A DNA stretch of 15,416 bases from positions 1 to 15,416 of the forward strand of contig CALGTB010000036.1 in assembly GCA_937902285.1 (NCBI GenBank), in the 5' to 3' direction. The stretch is from an uncultured Actinomycetes bacterium. GTDB taxonomy: Bacteria; Actinomycetota; Actinomycetes; S36-B12. A program made the position numbers and the translations under genes. Below the pieces are notes generated by a model, which saw only the letters and a list, made by a program, of their open reading frames with translations, searched no databases and was not told where the DNA came from. Below are positions 1 through 8,890 of this stretch, in pieces; within the stretch, counting starts at the first letter, position 1; the number at the start of each line of letters is the position of its first letter.

Positions 1-642
1 CGCGATGGCCGCGGTGACCGCGACAGCGGCTCCGGGAAGCAGGACGGCCGTCACGGCCGCGCATGCGCCGAGCCAGATGACCCCGACCGCGATCGCGGCG
101 GCAACCGGGACCGTCCCCGCCACTGCGGCGCCCAGCCCGTCCGGACGAGCCGCCGGGATGCCTCGCGCGCACGCCATCGTGATGCCGAGGCGGGCGGTGC
201 CGGCGGCCACGACCAGGCCCAGCAGCCCTCGTCCGTCCGCCACCAGGCCGCTCAGGGCCGCGACCTGGACGAGCAGCACCAGCACCAGGGTCACCACGCC
301 GAACGGCCCGATGTCCGAGCGTCGCGCGATGGCGAGGGCCTGATCGGCCGGCCGACCACTGCCCAGCGCGTCGGCGGTGTCCGCGAGTCCGTCGAGGTGC
401 AGTGCCCGCGTGAGCCAGGCCAGCGCAGCGACCGCGAGAGCCGCCAGGAGCAGCGGCGGCACGCTGGCCGGGAGCCGGTCGGCCGCCACCTGGGTCGCGA
501 GGCCGACCGCGAGGGCGAGAACGGCGCCGACGAACGGTGCCAGCAGCATCGCCGATCCCGCGACCTGGCGATCGATGCGGCGTGGGGCGGGCACCGGCAG
601 CCGGGTGAGCGTGCCCACCGCCAGGCGCAGGACGTCAGGCAT
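1..642 (-). CDS. cobS: Adenosylcobinamide-GDP ribazoletransferase (cobalamin synthase), C-terminus cut off by the window edge
   Basis: Integral membrane enzyme that joins adenosylcobinamide-GDP to alpha-ribazole or its phosphate, the last assembly step of cobalamin. The open frame reads 214 codons from an ATG at 642 to base 1 without a stop, so the C-terminus (roughly 40 residues by family length) lies outside. The CobS hallmark HLDGLADTADALG sits at residues 82-94, and a RRSDIGPFG segment at 108-115 matches the family's second conserved motif. Hydrophobic segments occur near residues 32-50, 62-78, 113-133, 139-155 and 175-200. The start overlaps the cobT stop by 8 bp, which suggests translational coupling. 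A GTG codon directly precedes the ATG and could also serve. It is the last visible gene of the riboswitch-led operon. Confidence 0.95.
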   Translation of the reverse strand, partial: MPDVLRLAVGTLTRLPVPAPRRIDRQVAGSAMLLAPFVGAVLALAVGLATQVAADRLPASVPPLLLAALAVAALAWLTRALHLDGLADTADALGSGRPADQALAIARRSDIGPFGVVTLVLVLLVQVAALSGLVADGRGLLGLVVAAGTARLGITMACARGIPAARPDGLGAAVAGTVPVAAAIAVGVIWLGACAAVTAVLLPGAAVAVTAAIA

Positions 643-1696
643 CACGAGACCGGTCCGACACGCCCGCCGCGTCGAAGGTGGCCATCTCGGCGAGGGTCAG
701 GGCTGCGGCGTTGACGAGGTGCAGGGCGAGCAGCGCGCCGGTGCCCTCGCCCAGCCTGAGGTCGAGGTCGAGGATCGGCGGGAGGCCGAGGGAGGCGAGG
801 GCGACGGACGCACCGGGCTCGGTCGACCGGTGGCCGGCCGCCCACCAGGCGCAGGCATCCGGGTCGGCGGCGCGGGCGACCAGGGCTGCAGCGCACGAGA
901 CCACGCCGTCGAGGATCACCGGAAGCCCCTGCTCGGCGGCGCCGAGCAGCAGTCCCGTCATCGCCGCGATGTCCGGGCTTCCGACGCTTGCCAGCAGCGC
1001 CACGTGGTCATGGGTCCGGGGCGCGCCCCTCGTCATGGCCGCCGCCACCACCGACGTCTTGCGAGCCAGCACGTCGTCGTCGATGCCCGTGCCGCGACCT
1101 GTCACGGTGGCGGCGCTCGCCCCGGTGAGCAGGCCGATCAGGGCCGCCGCCGGCGTGGTGTTGCCGATGCCCATGTCGCCGGGGATGACGATGTCGGCGC
1201 CGAAGTCGCGTGCCTCACGAGCGAGCGTGCGGCCCAGGGCGAGGGCCGTGCGGCACTCGTCGCCCGTCATCGCGTCCTCCCGGTCGATCGAGCCGCTGGA
1301 GCGGCGGACGCGTCGCGCCGTGACCGCGTCGTCCACGCCTGCCATGTACGACGGATCGGCATCGACGCTCACGTCGACGACGCGCACCGTCGCACCGGCC
1401 TGCCGGGCCAGGACGTTGGCCGCAGCGCCGCCCGTCGCGAAGTTCACGACCATCTGCGCGGTCACCTCGGGGGGATAGGCCGACGTCCCCGACGTGCGCG
1501 CGACGCCGTGGTCGCCCGCCAGGATGATCACCGCGGGCGCTCGGAAGGGCGAGGGCGGGCAGGCCCCCTGCACGGCGCAGACCCACTCGGACAGTGCCTC
1601 GAGGCGCCCGAGCGCCCCGGCCGGCTTCGTGAGGGTCGCCTGGCGCTCGCGGGCCGCCATCCGTGCGCTCGCGTCGGGAGGGACGATGCCGGCCAT
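635..1696 (-). CDS. cobT: Nicotinate-nucleotide--dimethylbenzimidazole phosphoribosyltransferase
   Basis: Cytoplasmic enzyme that transfers the phosphoribosyl group of nicotinate mononucleotide to dimethylbenzimidazole, giving alpha-ribazole 5'-phosphate for the lower ligand of B12. The protein is 353 residues, normal for the family. Family motifs are visible: GDHGVA at 61-66, IPGDMGIGNTTPAA at 171-184, and a glycine-rich GEGTGA at 316-321. Its Glu317 corresponds to the catalytic glutamate known from the Salmonella enzyme. The ATG at 1696 shares one base with the stop of the upstream cobU fusion and follows a GGGGAGG ribosome site four bases away, so the start is well supported. The product feeds CobS, encoded next. 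Confidence 0.96.
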   Translation of the reverse strand: MAGIVPPDASARMAARERQATLTKPAGALGRLEALSEWVCAVQGACPPSPFRAPAVIILAGDHGVARTSGTSAYPPEVTAQMVVNFATGGAAANVLARQAGATVRVVDVSVDADPSYMAGVDDAVTARRVRRSSGSIDREDAMTGDECRTALALGRTLAREARDFGADIVIPGDMGIGNTTPAAALIGLLTGASAATVTGRGTGIDDDVLARKTSVVAAAMTRGAPRTHDHVALLASVGSPDIAAMTGLLLGAAEQGLPVILDGVVSCAAALVARAADPDACAWWAAGHRSTEPGASVALASLGLPPILDLDLRLGEGTGALLALHLVNAAALTLAEMATFDAAGVSDRSRDA

Positions 1697-3129
1697 CAGC
1701 CCTCCCCGGCGTCGTCGTGCACGGACGGTCGTGCGAGCGCCTCGAGCGGCACGCGGCGCCCGGCGACGACGAGGATCGTCTCGTCGCAGGCCCGAGCCAC
1801 CTCCGCGTTGACCCGGCCCATGAGGTCGCGGAAGAGCCGGCCCGCCGCGGTCGCAGGGACGACGCCCCAGCCCACCTCGTTGGTCACGAGGATCACGTCG
1901 GCCGGGCTCGTCCGCAGGGCGTCGACGAGGTCGGCGGTCCGCCGCAGCACATCCGCCTGGACGCTGGCCGCCTCACCGGCCTCGTCGCGACGCCAGGCGT
2001 CGAGGTCGTCCAGCTGGGCCGTCAGCCAGAGCGTGAGGCAGTCCACGAGCAGGGTGCTGCCGCCTGCGCCTGCCCGCAGCGACGACACCAGGTCGGTGGT
2101 CTCGACGGTCGTCCAGTCGCGGGGTCGACGCGAGCGGTGCGCGGCCACCCTCGCCGCCCACTCCGCGTCGTCCGGCCGCGCGCCACCCGTGGCGACATAG
2201 GTCACCGGCCGACCCCACGCGACGGCCAGCCCCTCGGCGTGCGCCGACTTGCCCGACCTGGCCCCGCCGGTGAGCAGCACGCGTCGCCCGGTCAGTCGGG
2301 GAGCTGCCGTCGTGTCGATGACGTCGAGGTCCTCGGGCACCCGGACGCCGTGCGGACGGAGCCGATCGCGCAGCACCGCGGTCGGCGGGTTGTGGTGGCT
2401 GAGGTGGGTGGCCACGACATGCGTGGACGTCGTCACGACCCCGCCGGACCGCAGCACGTCGACCAGCCCCGGCAGCGTCGCGAGGTCGAGGTGGCCCGTG
2501 CCGTGATCGAGCGTGTCCCCGAAGGTCGCATCCAGCAGCACGGCGTCGACCGCACCCCCGACGAGGGCCACGGTGGAGTCGGGGACGGGTCCGGTGTCGG
2601 TGGCGTACAGCAGCCGGTGACCGTCCGGGGCGGTGACGACGAAGAGCACGGCCTCATCGGCGAGGCGATCGCCGTCGCCCGACGAGTGTGCCGCGGGCAG
2701 CACCCCGACGCGGTAGTCGCCGGCCGCGACGTCCAGGACGACGTGCTCGCCCGGCTGGACGACGTGCAGGTGCACGGGCGACCCGGGTGCGACCCAGTCG
2801 CGGCACAGGTCGAGGGCGTGGCGGGGCCCCCAGATGTGGAGGGGCGCCACGGCCCCAGCCCAGTGCCGTGCCAGGAGGAACGCGGGGTCGAGGTGATCGG
2901 GGTGCCCGTGGGTGAGCAGGACGTGCTCGACCGACCGCAGGGAGACGCCGGCGGCGTTGGCCGCGTGCGTGGCCCCAGGACCGCAGTCGATGAGGACGCG
3001 GCCGTCCACGAGCGCGCTCGACGGCCGGCGTGATCGGCCGGCCCGCCGTTCGGCGACGCAGGAGGCGCACTCGCAGAACGGATTGGGCCACCCGTCAGCC
3101 GAGCCGGTGCCGAGCAGGGTGACGAGCAT
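1696..3129 (-). CDS. cobU: Fusion of a PhnP-like metallo-beta-lactamase phosphodiesterase and CobU (adenosylcobinamide kinase/guanylyltransferase)
   Basis: A 477-residue two-domain protein. Residues 1-275 form a metallo-beta-lactamase fold with the metal ligands THGHPDH (73-79), His148, Asp178 and a THLSHHN segment (241-247). A Cys19-x-Cys21-x-x-Cys24 cluster plus the late histidine matches the extra zinc site of PhnP phosphodiesterases. Residues 281-477 are CobU, which phosphorylates adenosylcobinamide and then attaches GMP: P-loop GGARSGKS (288-295), His331 in AAHRSRR (the family's guanylylated histidine), VDCLTLWLT (362-370), VTNEVGWGVVP (415-425) and RLFRDLMGRVNAEVA (431-445). The frame is open further upstream, but the ATG at 3129 lies two bases after the S-component stop, has a GGAG site, and begins the canonical first strand MLVTLLGTGS. 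What the first domain does is inference; alpha-ribazole phosphate hydrolysis is one option. Confidence 0.93.
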   Translation of the reverse strand: MLVTLLGTGSADGWPNPFCECASCVAERRAGRSRRPSSALVDGRVLIDCGPGATHAANAAGVSLRSVEHVLLTHGHPDHLDPAFLLARHWAGAVAPLHIWGPRHALDLCRDWVAPGSPVHLHVVQPGEHVVLDVAAGDYRVGVLPAAHSSGDGDRLADEAVLFVVTAPDGHRLLYATDTGPVPDSTVALVGGAVDAVLLDATFGDTLDHGTGHLDLATLPGLVDVLRSGGVVTTSTHVVATHLSHHNPPTAVLRDRLRPHGVRVPEDLDVIDTTAAPRLTGRRVLLTGGARSGKSAHAEGLAVAWGRPVTYVATGGARPDDAEWAARVAAHRSRRPRDWTTVETTDLVSSLRAGAGGSTLLVDCLTLWLTAQLDDLDAWRRDEAGEAASVQADVLRRTADLVDALRTSPADVILVTNEVGWGVVPATAAGRLFRDLMGRVNAEVARACDETILVVAGRRVPLEALARPSVHDDAGEG

Positions 3130-3131
3130 CC

Positions 3132-3973
3132 TCAGCGCTCCGCTGGTGAGAACGAGATGGGTGCGTCGAAGGCGGCCTTGCGCGACATCCGGCGCAGGGC
3201 GAGCAGCACGGGGCGGCCCGCGACGAGGATGAGCACCACCGTGAGCACGGCGCGGGGGATGTCGTAGCCCAGCGACGTGATGAGGCAGAAGCGCAGCCAG
3301 GACAGCAGGTTCTCGCTGACGGGGGCGCCGGCGACGAACGCGAGCTGCTCGGGCAGTCCGGTCGTGAAGGGCCAGAACCACAGGTTGAGCAGGAAGCCGT
3401 AGGCCACGCAGGCGACCGCGCCGTAGGCCGCCAGCATGAGCAGTTCGCGCCTGCCGGACGCACGGGGGAGCAGGCCCGCGCCGAGCCCGACCCACGCGGC
3501 GGCGAGCATCTGGAAGGGCAGCCACGGACCCACGCCGCCGGTCAGCAGGGCGGAGGCGAAGAGCGAGATCGCGCCGAGGCAGAAGCCGAAGCCCGGCCCG
3601 AGGGCGCGGCCCCCGAGGATGAGGACGACCCAGATCGGCTCGATCCCGGCAGTGCCGCCGCCGAGTGGGCGAAGTGCCGCGATGACGGCCGCCAGCACGC
3701 CGAGCATCGCGATCGACTTGGCGTCCATGCCGCCATCGCTCACCTGGGCGAGGACGACGACGAGCAGCACAGGCACCACGAGGGCGAACAGCAGCGGGGC
3801 GTCGTCGGCATGGGCCACGGCGCTCGATCCGGGCGACGCGAGGAGCGGCCATGCGAAGGCGATGAGACCGACGGCGGAGGCGAGCGCGATGGCGATCCGG
3901 GACTGCCGTCCGAGCCGCACGGCCCGCACCGTCGGCGGTGCGGATGGCCTCGGTGCGTCGACGGCCGCGGTGG

Positions 3974-3977
<4 letters not shown>
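3132..3977 (-). CDS. ECF transporter substrate-binding (S) component, probably for cobalamin or a corrinoid precursor
   Basis: A 281-residue membrane protein, the integral substrate-binding subunit of an energy-coupling factor transporter. Predicted membrane helices lie near residues 29-47, 60-78, 88-104, 114-141, 152-170, 178-197 and 225-253. After a hydrophilic N-terminus of about 25 residues, the central part, with GGGTAGIEPIWVVLILGGRALGPGFG around 106-131, resembles CbiM/CbrT-like S components. Substrate is inferred from context: it is co-transcribed with EcfT, an ECF ATPase and cobU/cobT/cobS under a cobalamin riboswitch. The sequence alone does not distinguish cobalamin, cobinamide, alpha-ribazole or dimethylbenzimidazole. 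The ATG at 3977 overlaps the ATPase stop in an ATGA and follows an AGGAGG site. The protein ends with a basic cytoplasmic tail. Confidence 0.85.
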
Positions 3978-5601
<1,624 letters not shown>

Positions 5602-5605
<4 letters not shown>

Positions 5606-6750
5606 GCGGCGACCTCCAGGGGTCGGTCGGCGTGGGCGGCGCGCCGCGGGGCGCGGTCTCGGGCAGCCGACGGCGGCAGTGCCGGCGAGGTCCAGGCGGG
5701 CGTCATCGCGAGTGCGACGCCGAGCAGGGCGATGAGGGGCAGGGTCGGCCAGGCCGGCGGGTCGACGGGCGTGTCCATCCCGGGAACGCCGAGCCACGAC
5801 GCGCCCGCGAACAGCAGCGCCGTGCCGACCCCGGCGAGCAGCACCAGCCACTCGGCCAGCCGCCACGGGTCCGGTCGGTACCGCGTGCGGATCGACCGGC
5901 GACCTGCCAGTGCCACCCCGTACACCGTGGCCAGCACGCCGATGACCAGCATCGGCAGCCCGAGCAGTGCGGGAGACCCGGTCGAGACGAGCCCGTAGGC
6001 CCCGACGCACGCAGCTGCGAGGCCGGCCAGCAGGGCCGTCGACGCGATGCGGCGCTGGCGCGTCGGAACGGAGCCGCGGCGGCCGTAGCCCCGTGAGTCC
6101 ATGGCGGCTGCCAGCGTGACGGACCGCTCCAGCGCGCCCTCGAGAACGGGCACCGCCGAGGCCGCGATGGCCCTCGGGCCCGAGGAGGAGCGTCCCCGCA
6201 GCCGTCGGGCGGTGCGCAGCCGGTCGACGTCGCTCACCAGCTGCGGGGTGAACGTGAGGGCGACGACGACGCTGACCCCCAGCTCGTACAGGGCGGCCGG
6301 CACGGACTTCAGCAGTCGCGTGGGCGAGGCCAGCGAGTTCGCGGCGCCCACGCAGATGAGGATGGTCGCGAGCCGCAGCCCGTCGTAGAAGGCCAGGAGG
6401 ACGGACTCCAGCATGACGTCGCCGCCGATCCGCACGCCGGCCAGCCAGCTCGGCAGGGCCAGGCCGGGCAGGTGCACGATCTCAGTCGTGCCCAGCGCCG
6501 CGCCGAACAGCACCTGGACCGCAACCCGGACGACGATCACCACGAGCCCGAGGCGCACGAAGAACCCGAACGAGCGTCCCCAGGGGGCGTCGGGACGCCG
6601 GGCGTTGACGACGACGCCGGCGGCCAGCACGAGCAGCACGAGCAGCAGTGGATTCGTCGTCCGGCTCGCTGCGGCAGCCAGCCCCAGTGCCCACGCCCAC
6701 CAGGCTCCCGGGTGCAGCCAGCGCCCCTCGGCGATCCGCAGGTCACTCAC
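5602..6750 (-). CDS. ECF transporter T component (EcfT), with C-terminal extension
   Basis: A 382-residue transmembrane scaffold that couples ATPase motion to the S component. The first about 230 residues are EcfT: membrane helices near 17-28, 34-50, 62-84 and 113-140, then a cytoplasmic coupling region with the two arginine motifs, ARRLRGR (181-187) and AMDSRGYGRRG (215-225). These are the known contacts with the ATPases. Residues 235-350 add about four further hydrophobic helices, making it longer than the usual 250-270 residues. The GTG at 6750 is preferred over an ATG at 6780: it has a GGAGG site four bases upstream and overlaps the preceding gene by only 8 bp, and the residues between the two starts are low-complexity. 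The stop overlaps the ATPase start. Confidence 0.9.
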
Positions 6751-7450
6751 GGCGCCTCCGCCACACGAGCATGGCGGCAACGACGACGAGTCCCATCACG
6801 GCCGCGGTGAGCCATGGAGCCCCACCGGCGCCGCTCGTCTCCGGGGCTCCGGGGTCCATGGCGGTGGCGGACGTCGGCTCGGGCGATGCCGATGCGGGTG
6901 ATGCCGATGCGGGGGATGCCGCGGCTGCGTCCGCCTCGTCGGGAAGGTCGACGACCGGCGCGCACTCGCCGGCCGGGTAGTCGTCGATCGCGCAGATGAG
7001 GCCGCCATCGGTGCGCACCGTGGCCGCCGACCGGAGCACCTGGTAGCCCGTGGCGTCCGGCTCGGCGACGATGCAGACGGTCGTCGCTGCCGGGGGCTGC
7101 TGCCCCTCGGGTGCGATGTCCTGCGGGCCGGGGTCGATGACGAGCGCGACCCTCTTGCGGTCCGCCTGTGCGGGGGTTCCGGCGCAGATCTCCTCGAACG
7201 ATGCGGTCGTCGCCGGGGCATCGGATGCACCGCCGATCGACGTCGTGACGGCGAACCGCCAGCCCTCGACCGAGCCGTCCGGCGGGATGGTGGACGCCGG
7301 ACCCGCGCTCGCGAAGGCCCAGGTGCCGGAGCCGCCCTGCCAGTAGGTCCAGTAGCGGTAGGCGGCGGCCTGGGCGGATCCGGCCATGCCGACGGCCACC
7401 AGCACCGCCACCGCGAGGGTGACGGTGCCGGTGAGGAGGCGCGTCGGCAT
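6743..7450 (-). CDS. Secreted, membrane-anchored SCO2322-family protein; candidate extracellular corrinoid-binding beta-domain protein
   Basis: A 235-residue exported protein of a family known from Streptomyces coelicolor SCO2322 and otherwise uncharacterised. Residues 1-29 are a signal peptide ending AGSAQAAA. The mature domain (30-165) has a conserved YRYWTYWQGGSGTWAFASAG opening, PPDGSVEGWRF (56-66), and four cysteines (89, 126, 153, 163) that could form two disulfides. Then comes an Ala/Ser/Pro linker (about 172-205), a membrane helix (213-229) and a short RRRRE tail, so the domain faces outward on a single C-terminal anchor. The order of short motifs (paired YW, W, P-DG, W-R-F) reminds me of DUF4430, the beta domain of transcobalamin; this resemblance is by eye only. 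It lies 7 bp after the toroid-protein gene and overlaps ecfT by 8 bp. Confidence 0.85.
   Translation of the reverse strand: MPTRLLTGTVTLAVAVLVAVGMAGSAQAAAYRYWTYWQGGSGTWAFASAGPASTIPPDGSVEGWRFAVTTSIGGASDAPATTASFEEICAGTPAQADRKRVALVIDPGPQDIAPEGQQPPAATTVCIVAEPDATGYQVLRSAATVRTDGGLICAIDDYPAGECAPVVDLPDEADAAAASPASASPASASPEPTSATAMDPGAPETSGAGGAPWLTAAVMGLVVVAAMLVWRRRRE
6885..6920 (-). repeat. Short tandem repeat encoding the SP-rich linker of the SCO2322-family protein
   Basis: About 2.4 copies of a 15-bp unit (plus strand GATGCCGATGCGGGT, one base changed in the second copy), encoding repeated Ala-Ser-Pro-type pentapeptides between the extracellular domain and the membrane anchor. The reading frame is preserved whatever the copy number. 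Confidence 0.8.
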
Positions 7451-7457
7451 GGACCTG

Positions 7458-8561
7458 CTACTTCTGCAGCGTCGCGAGCAGTCGCGAGACGAGGTTGACG
7501 GCCCCGCGCCCGAAGGACCGCGGGTCGGCGCCGCTGGCGGTCGCCGCCTGGATCAGCGTGCCGACGGCCGCGGGCGACGTGCCGGCTCCCTGCCCGATGT
7601 ACGCGGCCTGGTTGTCGCCGAGCGCCCTCAGTCCCACCGCGACGGCGCGTGATGCGCCGCCGGCGGCGGCCAGGCCGATGACGGCGTTCGCCGTGGTGTT
7701 CCAGTCGGTCTTCGTGCTGTCGAGTACGGACGGGATCGCGCCGTCGGTCCTCCGCATCGCGCGGTCGAGGAACGAGGCGACCTGGCGCGTCGTCGAGTCC
7801 GAGCACGTCACGGCGCGCACGCTGGCAGCCCTGCCCGGCCTGGCGGGCAGCGTTCCGGCCAGGCCGATGAGGCCCTGGGCCGAGGCGAGGACGTCCGCGT
7901 TCTGGCCGGGCTGGTAGGGCAGGCCGAATCGCGAGGTCACCGGTGCGGTGCAGCCGATCTGCGCCTTCGCGAGGTAGCTCGTCGCGCGCGTGATGGCGCT
8001 GCGCGTGACCCGCGTCGTCGGTGCTCCCGAGATGGCGGCGAGCGCCAGTCCGGTCGAGTTCACGTCGGAGGCGCCGCCGAGCGTGTAGCCCCAGCCGCCG
8101 TCGGCGTTCTGCCTCGTGGTCAGCGATGCCACGGCCCGTCGTGCCTGGGCCGAGCGGCCGGCGGCCGTCAGCGCCATGGCCGCGAGAGCGGTGGAGTTGG
8201 AGTCCGGTCCGGTGAAGGCGGCGGGGTCCGGGGCACTGCACGGTGCGGACAGGTCGGCCCGGAAGGCCTGGAACGACCCGTCGGCGCACTGCTGCCCGAC
8301 CAGCCACGCGACGGCCGGTGCCGGGAGGGACGCGGACGCGGCCGAGAGGCCGAGCAGCGCCATCGACTGGCGGTAGACGCCGTCGTAGGTCGCGTCCGCC
8401 GATCCGAACAGCCCGCTCGTGGCACGCGTTCCGGACGGGGCCGATGGTGCCGCCGGGGACGCTGATGCGAGGGCGGGTGCAGCGAGGGACATGGTGAGTG
8501 CGACGGCCAACGCGGCCGTGGCGGCGCCGGCGACTCGACGCCGGATGAGATCGATCGACAT
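7458..8561 (-). CDS. Secreted alpha/alpha-toroid (prenyltransferase/squalene-cyclase repeat) protein, transcobalamin-like
   Basis: A 367-residue exported protein. Residues 1-33 are a signal peptide with a basic start, hydrophobic core and APALASA cleavage region. The rest is built from repeats of the alpha/alpha-barrel type: WLVGQQCADGSFQAF (86-100), SLTTRQNADGGWGYT (146-160), and recurring helices beginning with an acidic or amide residue then small residues, namely DSNSTALAAMAL (120-131), DVNSTGLALAAI (166-177), NADVLASAQGLIGLAG (221-236) and DWNTTANAVIGLAAAG (286-301). Four cysteines (92, 108, 204, 253) could form two disulfides, fitting an extracellular site. There is no DDxxD or DxDD motif for isoprenoid chemistry, and the riboswitch directly upstream argues for corrinoid binding instead. 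This fold is that of the alpha domain of intrinsic factor. First gene of the operon; ribosome site AGAGGAAG at 8569-8576. Confidence 0.85.
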   Translation of the reverse strand: MSIDLIRRRVAGAATAALAVALTMSLAAPALASASPAAPSAPSGTRATSGLFGSADATYDGVYRQSMALLGLSAASASLPAPAVAWLVGQQCADGSFQAFRADLSAPCSAPDPAAFTGPDSNSTALAAMALTAAGRSAQARRAVASLTTRQNADGGWGYTLGGASDVNSTGLALAAISGAPTTRVTRSAITRATSYLAKAQIGCTAPVTSRFGLPYQPGQNADVLASAQGLIGLAGTLPARPGRAASVRAVTCSDSTTRQVASFLDRAMRRTDGAIPSVLDSTKTDWNTTANAVIGLAAAGGASRAVAVGLRALGDNQAAYIGQGAGTSPAAVGTLIQAATASGADPRSFGRGAVNLVSRLLATLQK

Positions 8562-8620
8562 GCGTGTACTTCCTCTGGGTGAGCGGTCCGGGTCCGGCGC
8601 TCATGCACGGACCGGCCACC

Positions 8621-8641
8621 GTCATGCGACTGCCGCATGAC
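8621..8641 (-). repeat. Perfect 8-bp inverted repeat in the riboswitch leader
   Basis: GTCATGCG and CGCATGAC flank a five-base GCAGT loop (minus strand). It lies between the B12 box and the putative kissing hairpin. Its first arm can also pair over six bases (TCATGC) with GCATGA (8601-8606) in the loop of the downstream hairpin, so it could be one side of a conformational switch. Confidence 0.6.
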
Positions 8642-8644
8642 AAA

Positions 8645-8670
8645 CCCCTCCTGCGCATACGCAAGAGGGG
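8645..8670 (-). terminator. Hairpin followed by a short U run inside the riboswitch leader; possible attenuator
   Basis: On the minus strand CCCCTC and TGCG pair with CGCA and GAGGGG around a TATG loop, with one mismatch, and TTTG follows (8641-8644). The shape fits an intrinsic terminator, but the U run is only three bases, so it may be only a structural helix of the leader. Confidence 0.4.
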
Positions 8671-8840
8671 GCGACCGGGCCATGACCCGAGCTCCCGCCC
8701 CGTTACCTCGACGGATGGAGCCGCTCGCGCTCGCCAGGTGCTCCGACTCACCCCACAAGGGGGAACACGGTTGCGGGACAGCGCCGGGATCTCACCGGAC
8801 TTCCCCTGGAACTCGAGTGCGTGGATGAAGTTGTGTGCTG

Positions 8841-8869
8841 ATCCGACCACGTTGGGGAGCCGGTGTCAA
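8841..8869 (-). promoter_or_regulatory. Housekeeping-type promoter of the riboswitch operon
   Basis: On the minus strand a perfect -35 TTGACA (8864-8869) is followed after 17 bases by TCGGAT (8841-8846), a weaker -10 with conserved first T and final AT. Initiation would fall near 8834, just upstream of the riboswitch aptamer. It lies in the 3' flank of the 68-residue gene, so the B12 operon has its own promoter. Confidence 0.65.
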
Positions 8870-8890
8870 AGGACTCGGCGCGCGTGGGTC

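Larger units (their letters stand above)
8585..8817 (-). promoter_or_regulatory. Cobalamin riboswitch (aptamer plus leader) controlling the ECF/cob operon
   Basis: Read on the minus strand, this leader carries the conserved cobalamin-riboswitch elements in order: GGGGAAG (8800-8806), CCGGTGAGATCCCGGCGCTG (8779-8798), CCCGCAACCGTG (8766-8777), a small CCCC/GGGG hairpin, and the B12 box GAGTCGGAGCACCTGGC (8733-8749). A CTCGA/TCGAG pair (8813-8817 with 8707-8711) can close the base. The L5 sequence CGGCGCT (8780-8786) is perfectly complementary over 7 bases to AGCGCCG at 8595-8601, in the loop and stem edge of a downstream hairpin (8591-8613). This matches the L5-L13 kissing interaction of the family. 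That hairpin lies just ahead of the ribosome site, so control of translation initiation is likely. Boundaries are approximate. Confidence 0.93.

Noticed and set aside
377..2200. Long plus-strand open frame opposite cobS, cobT and cobU
   Set aside because: Arg/Ala-rich with no recognisable domain; the minus-strand frames carry diagnostic CobS, CobT and CobU motifs.
3130..3852. N-terminal extension of the MBL-CobU frame upstream of 3129
   Set aside because: This part overlaps the S-component gene and reads as Arg/Pro-rich sequence; the ATG at 3129 with a ribosome site and the canonical first MBL strand is the proper start.
6751..6780. ATG start at 6780 for EcfT
   Set aside because: It would add ten low-complexity residues and deepen the overlap with the preceding gene; the GTG at 6750 has a GGAGG site.
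6885..6920. CRISPR-like array
   Set aside because: Units are 15 bp, contiguous, without spacers, and in frame within a coding linker.
7458..8561. Prenyltransferase or squalene cyclase enzyme activity for the toroid protein
   Set aside because: It is secreted, lacks DDxxD and DxDD catalytic motifs, and is in a B12 operon; only the fold is shared.
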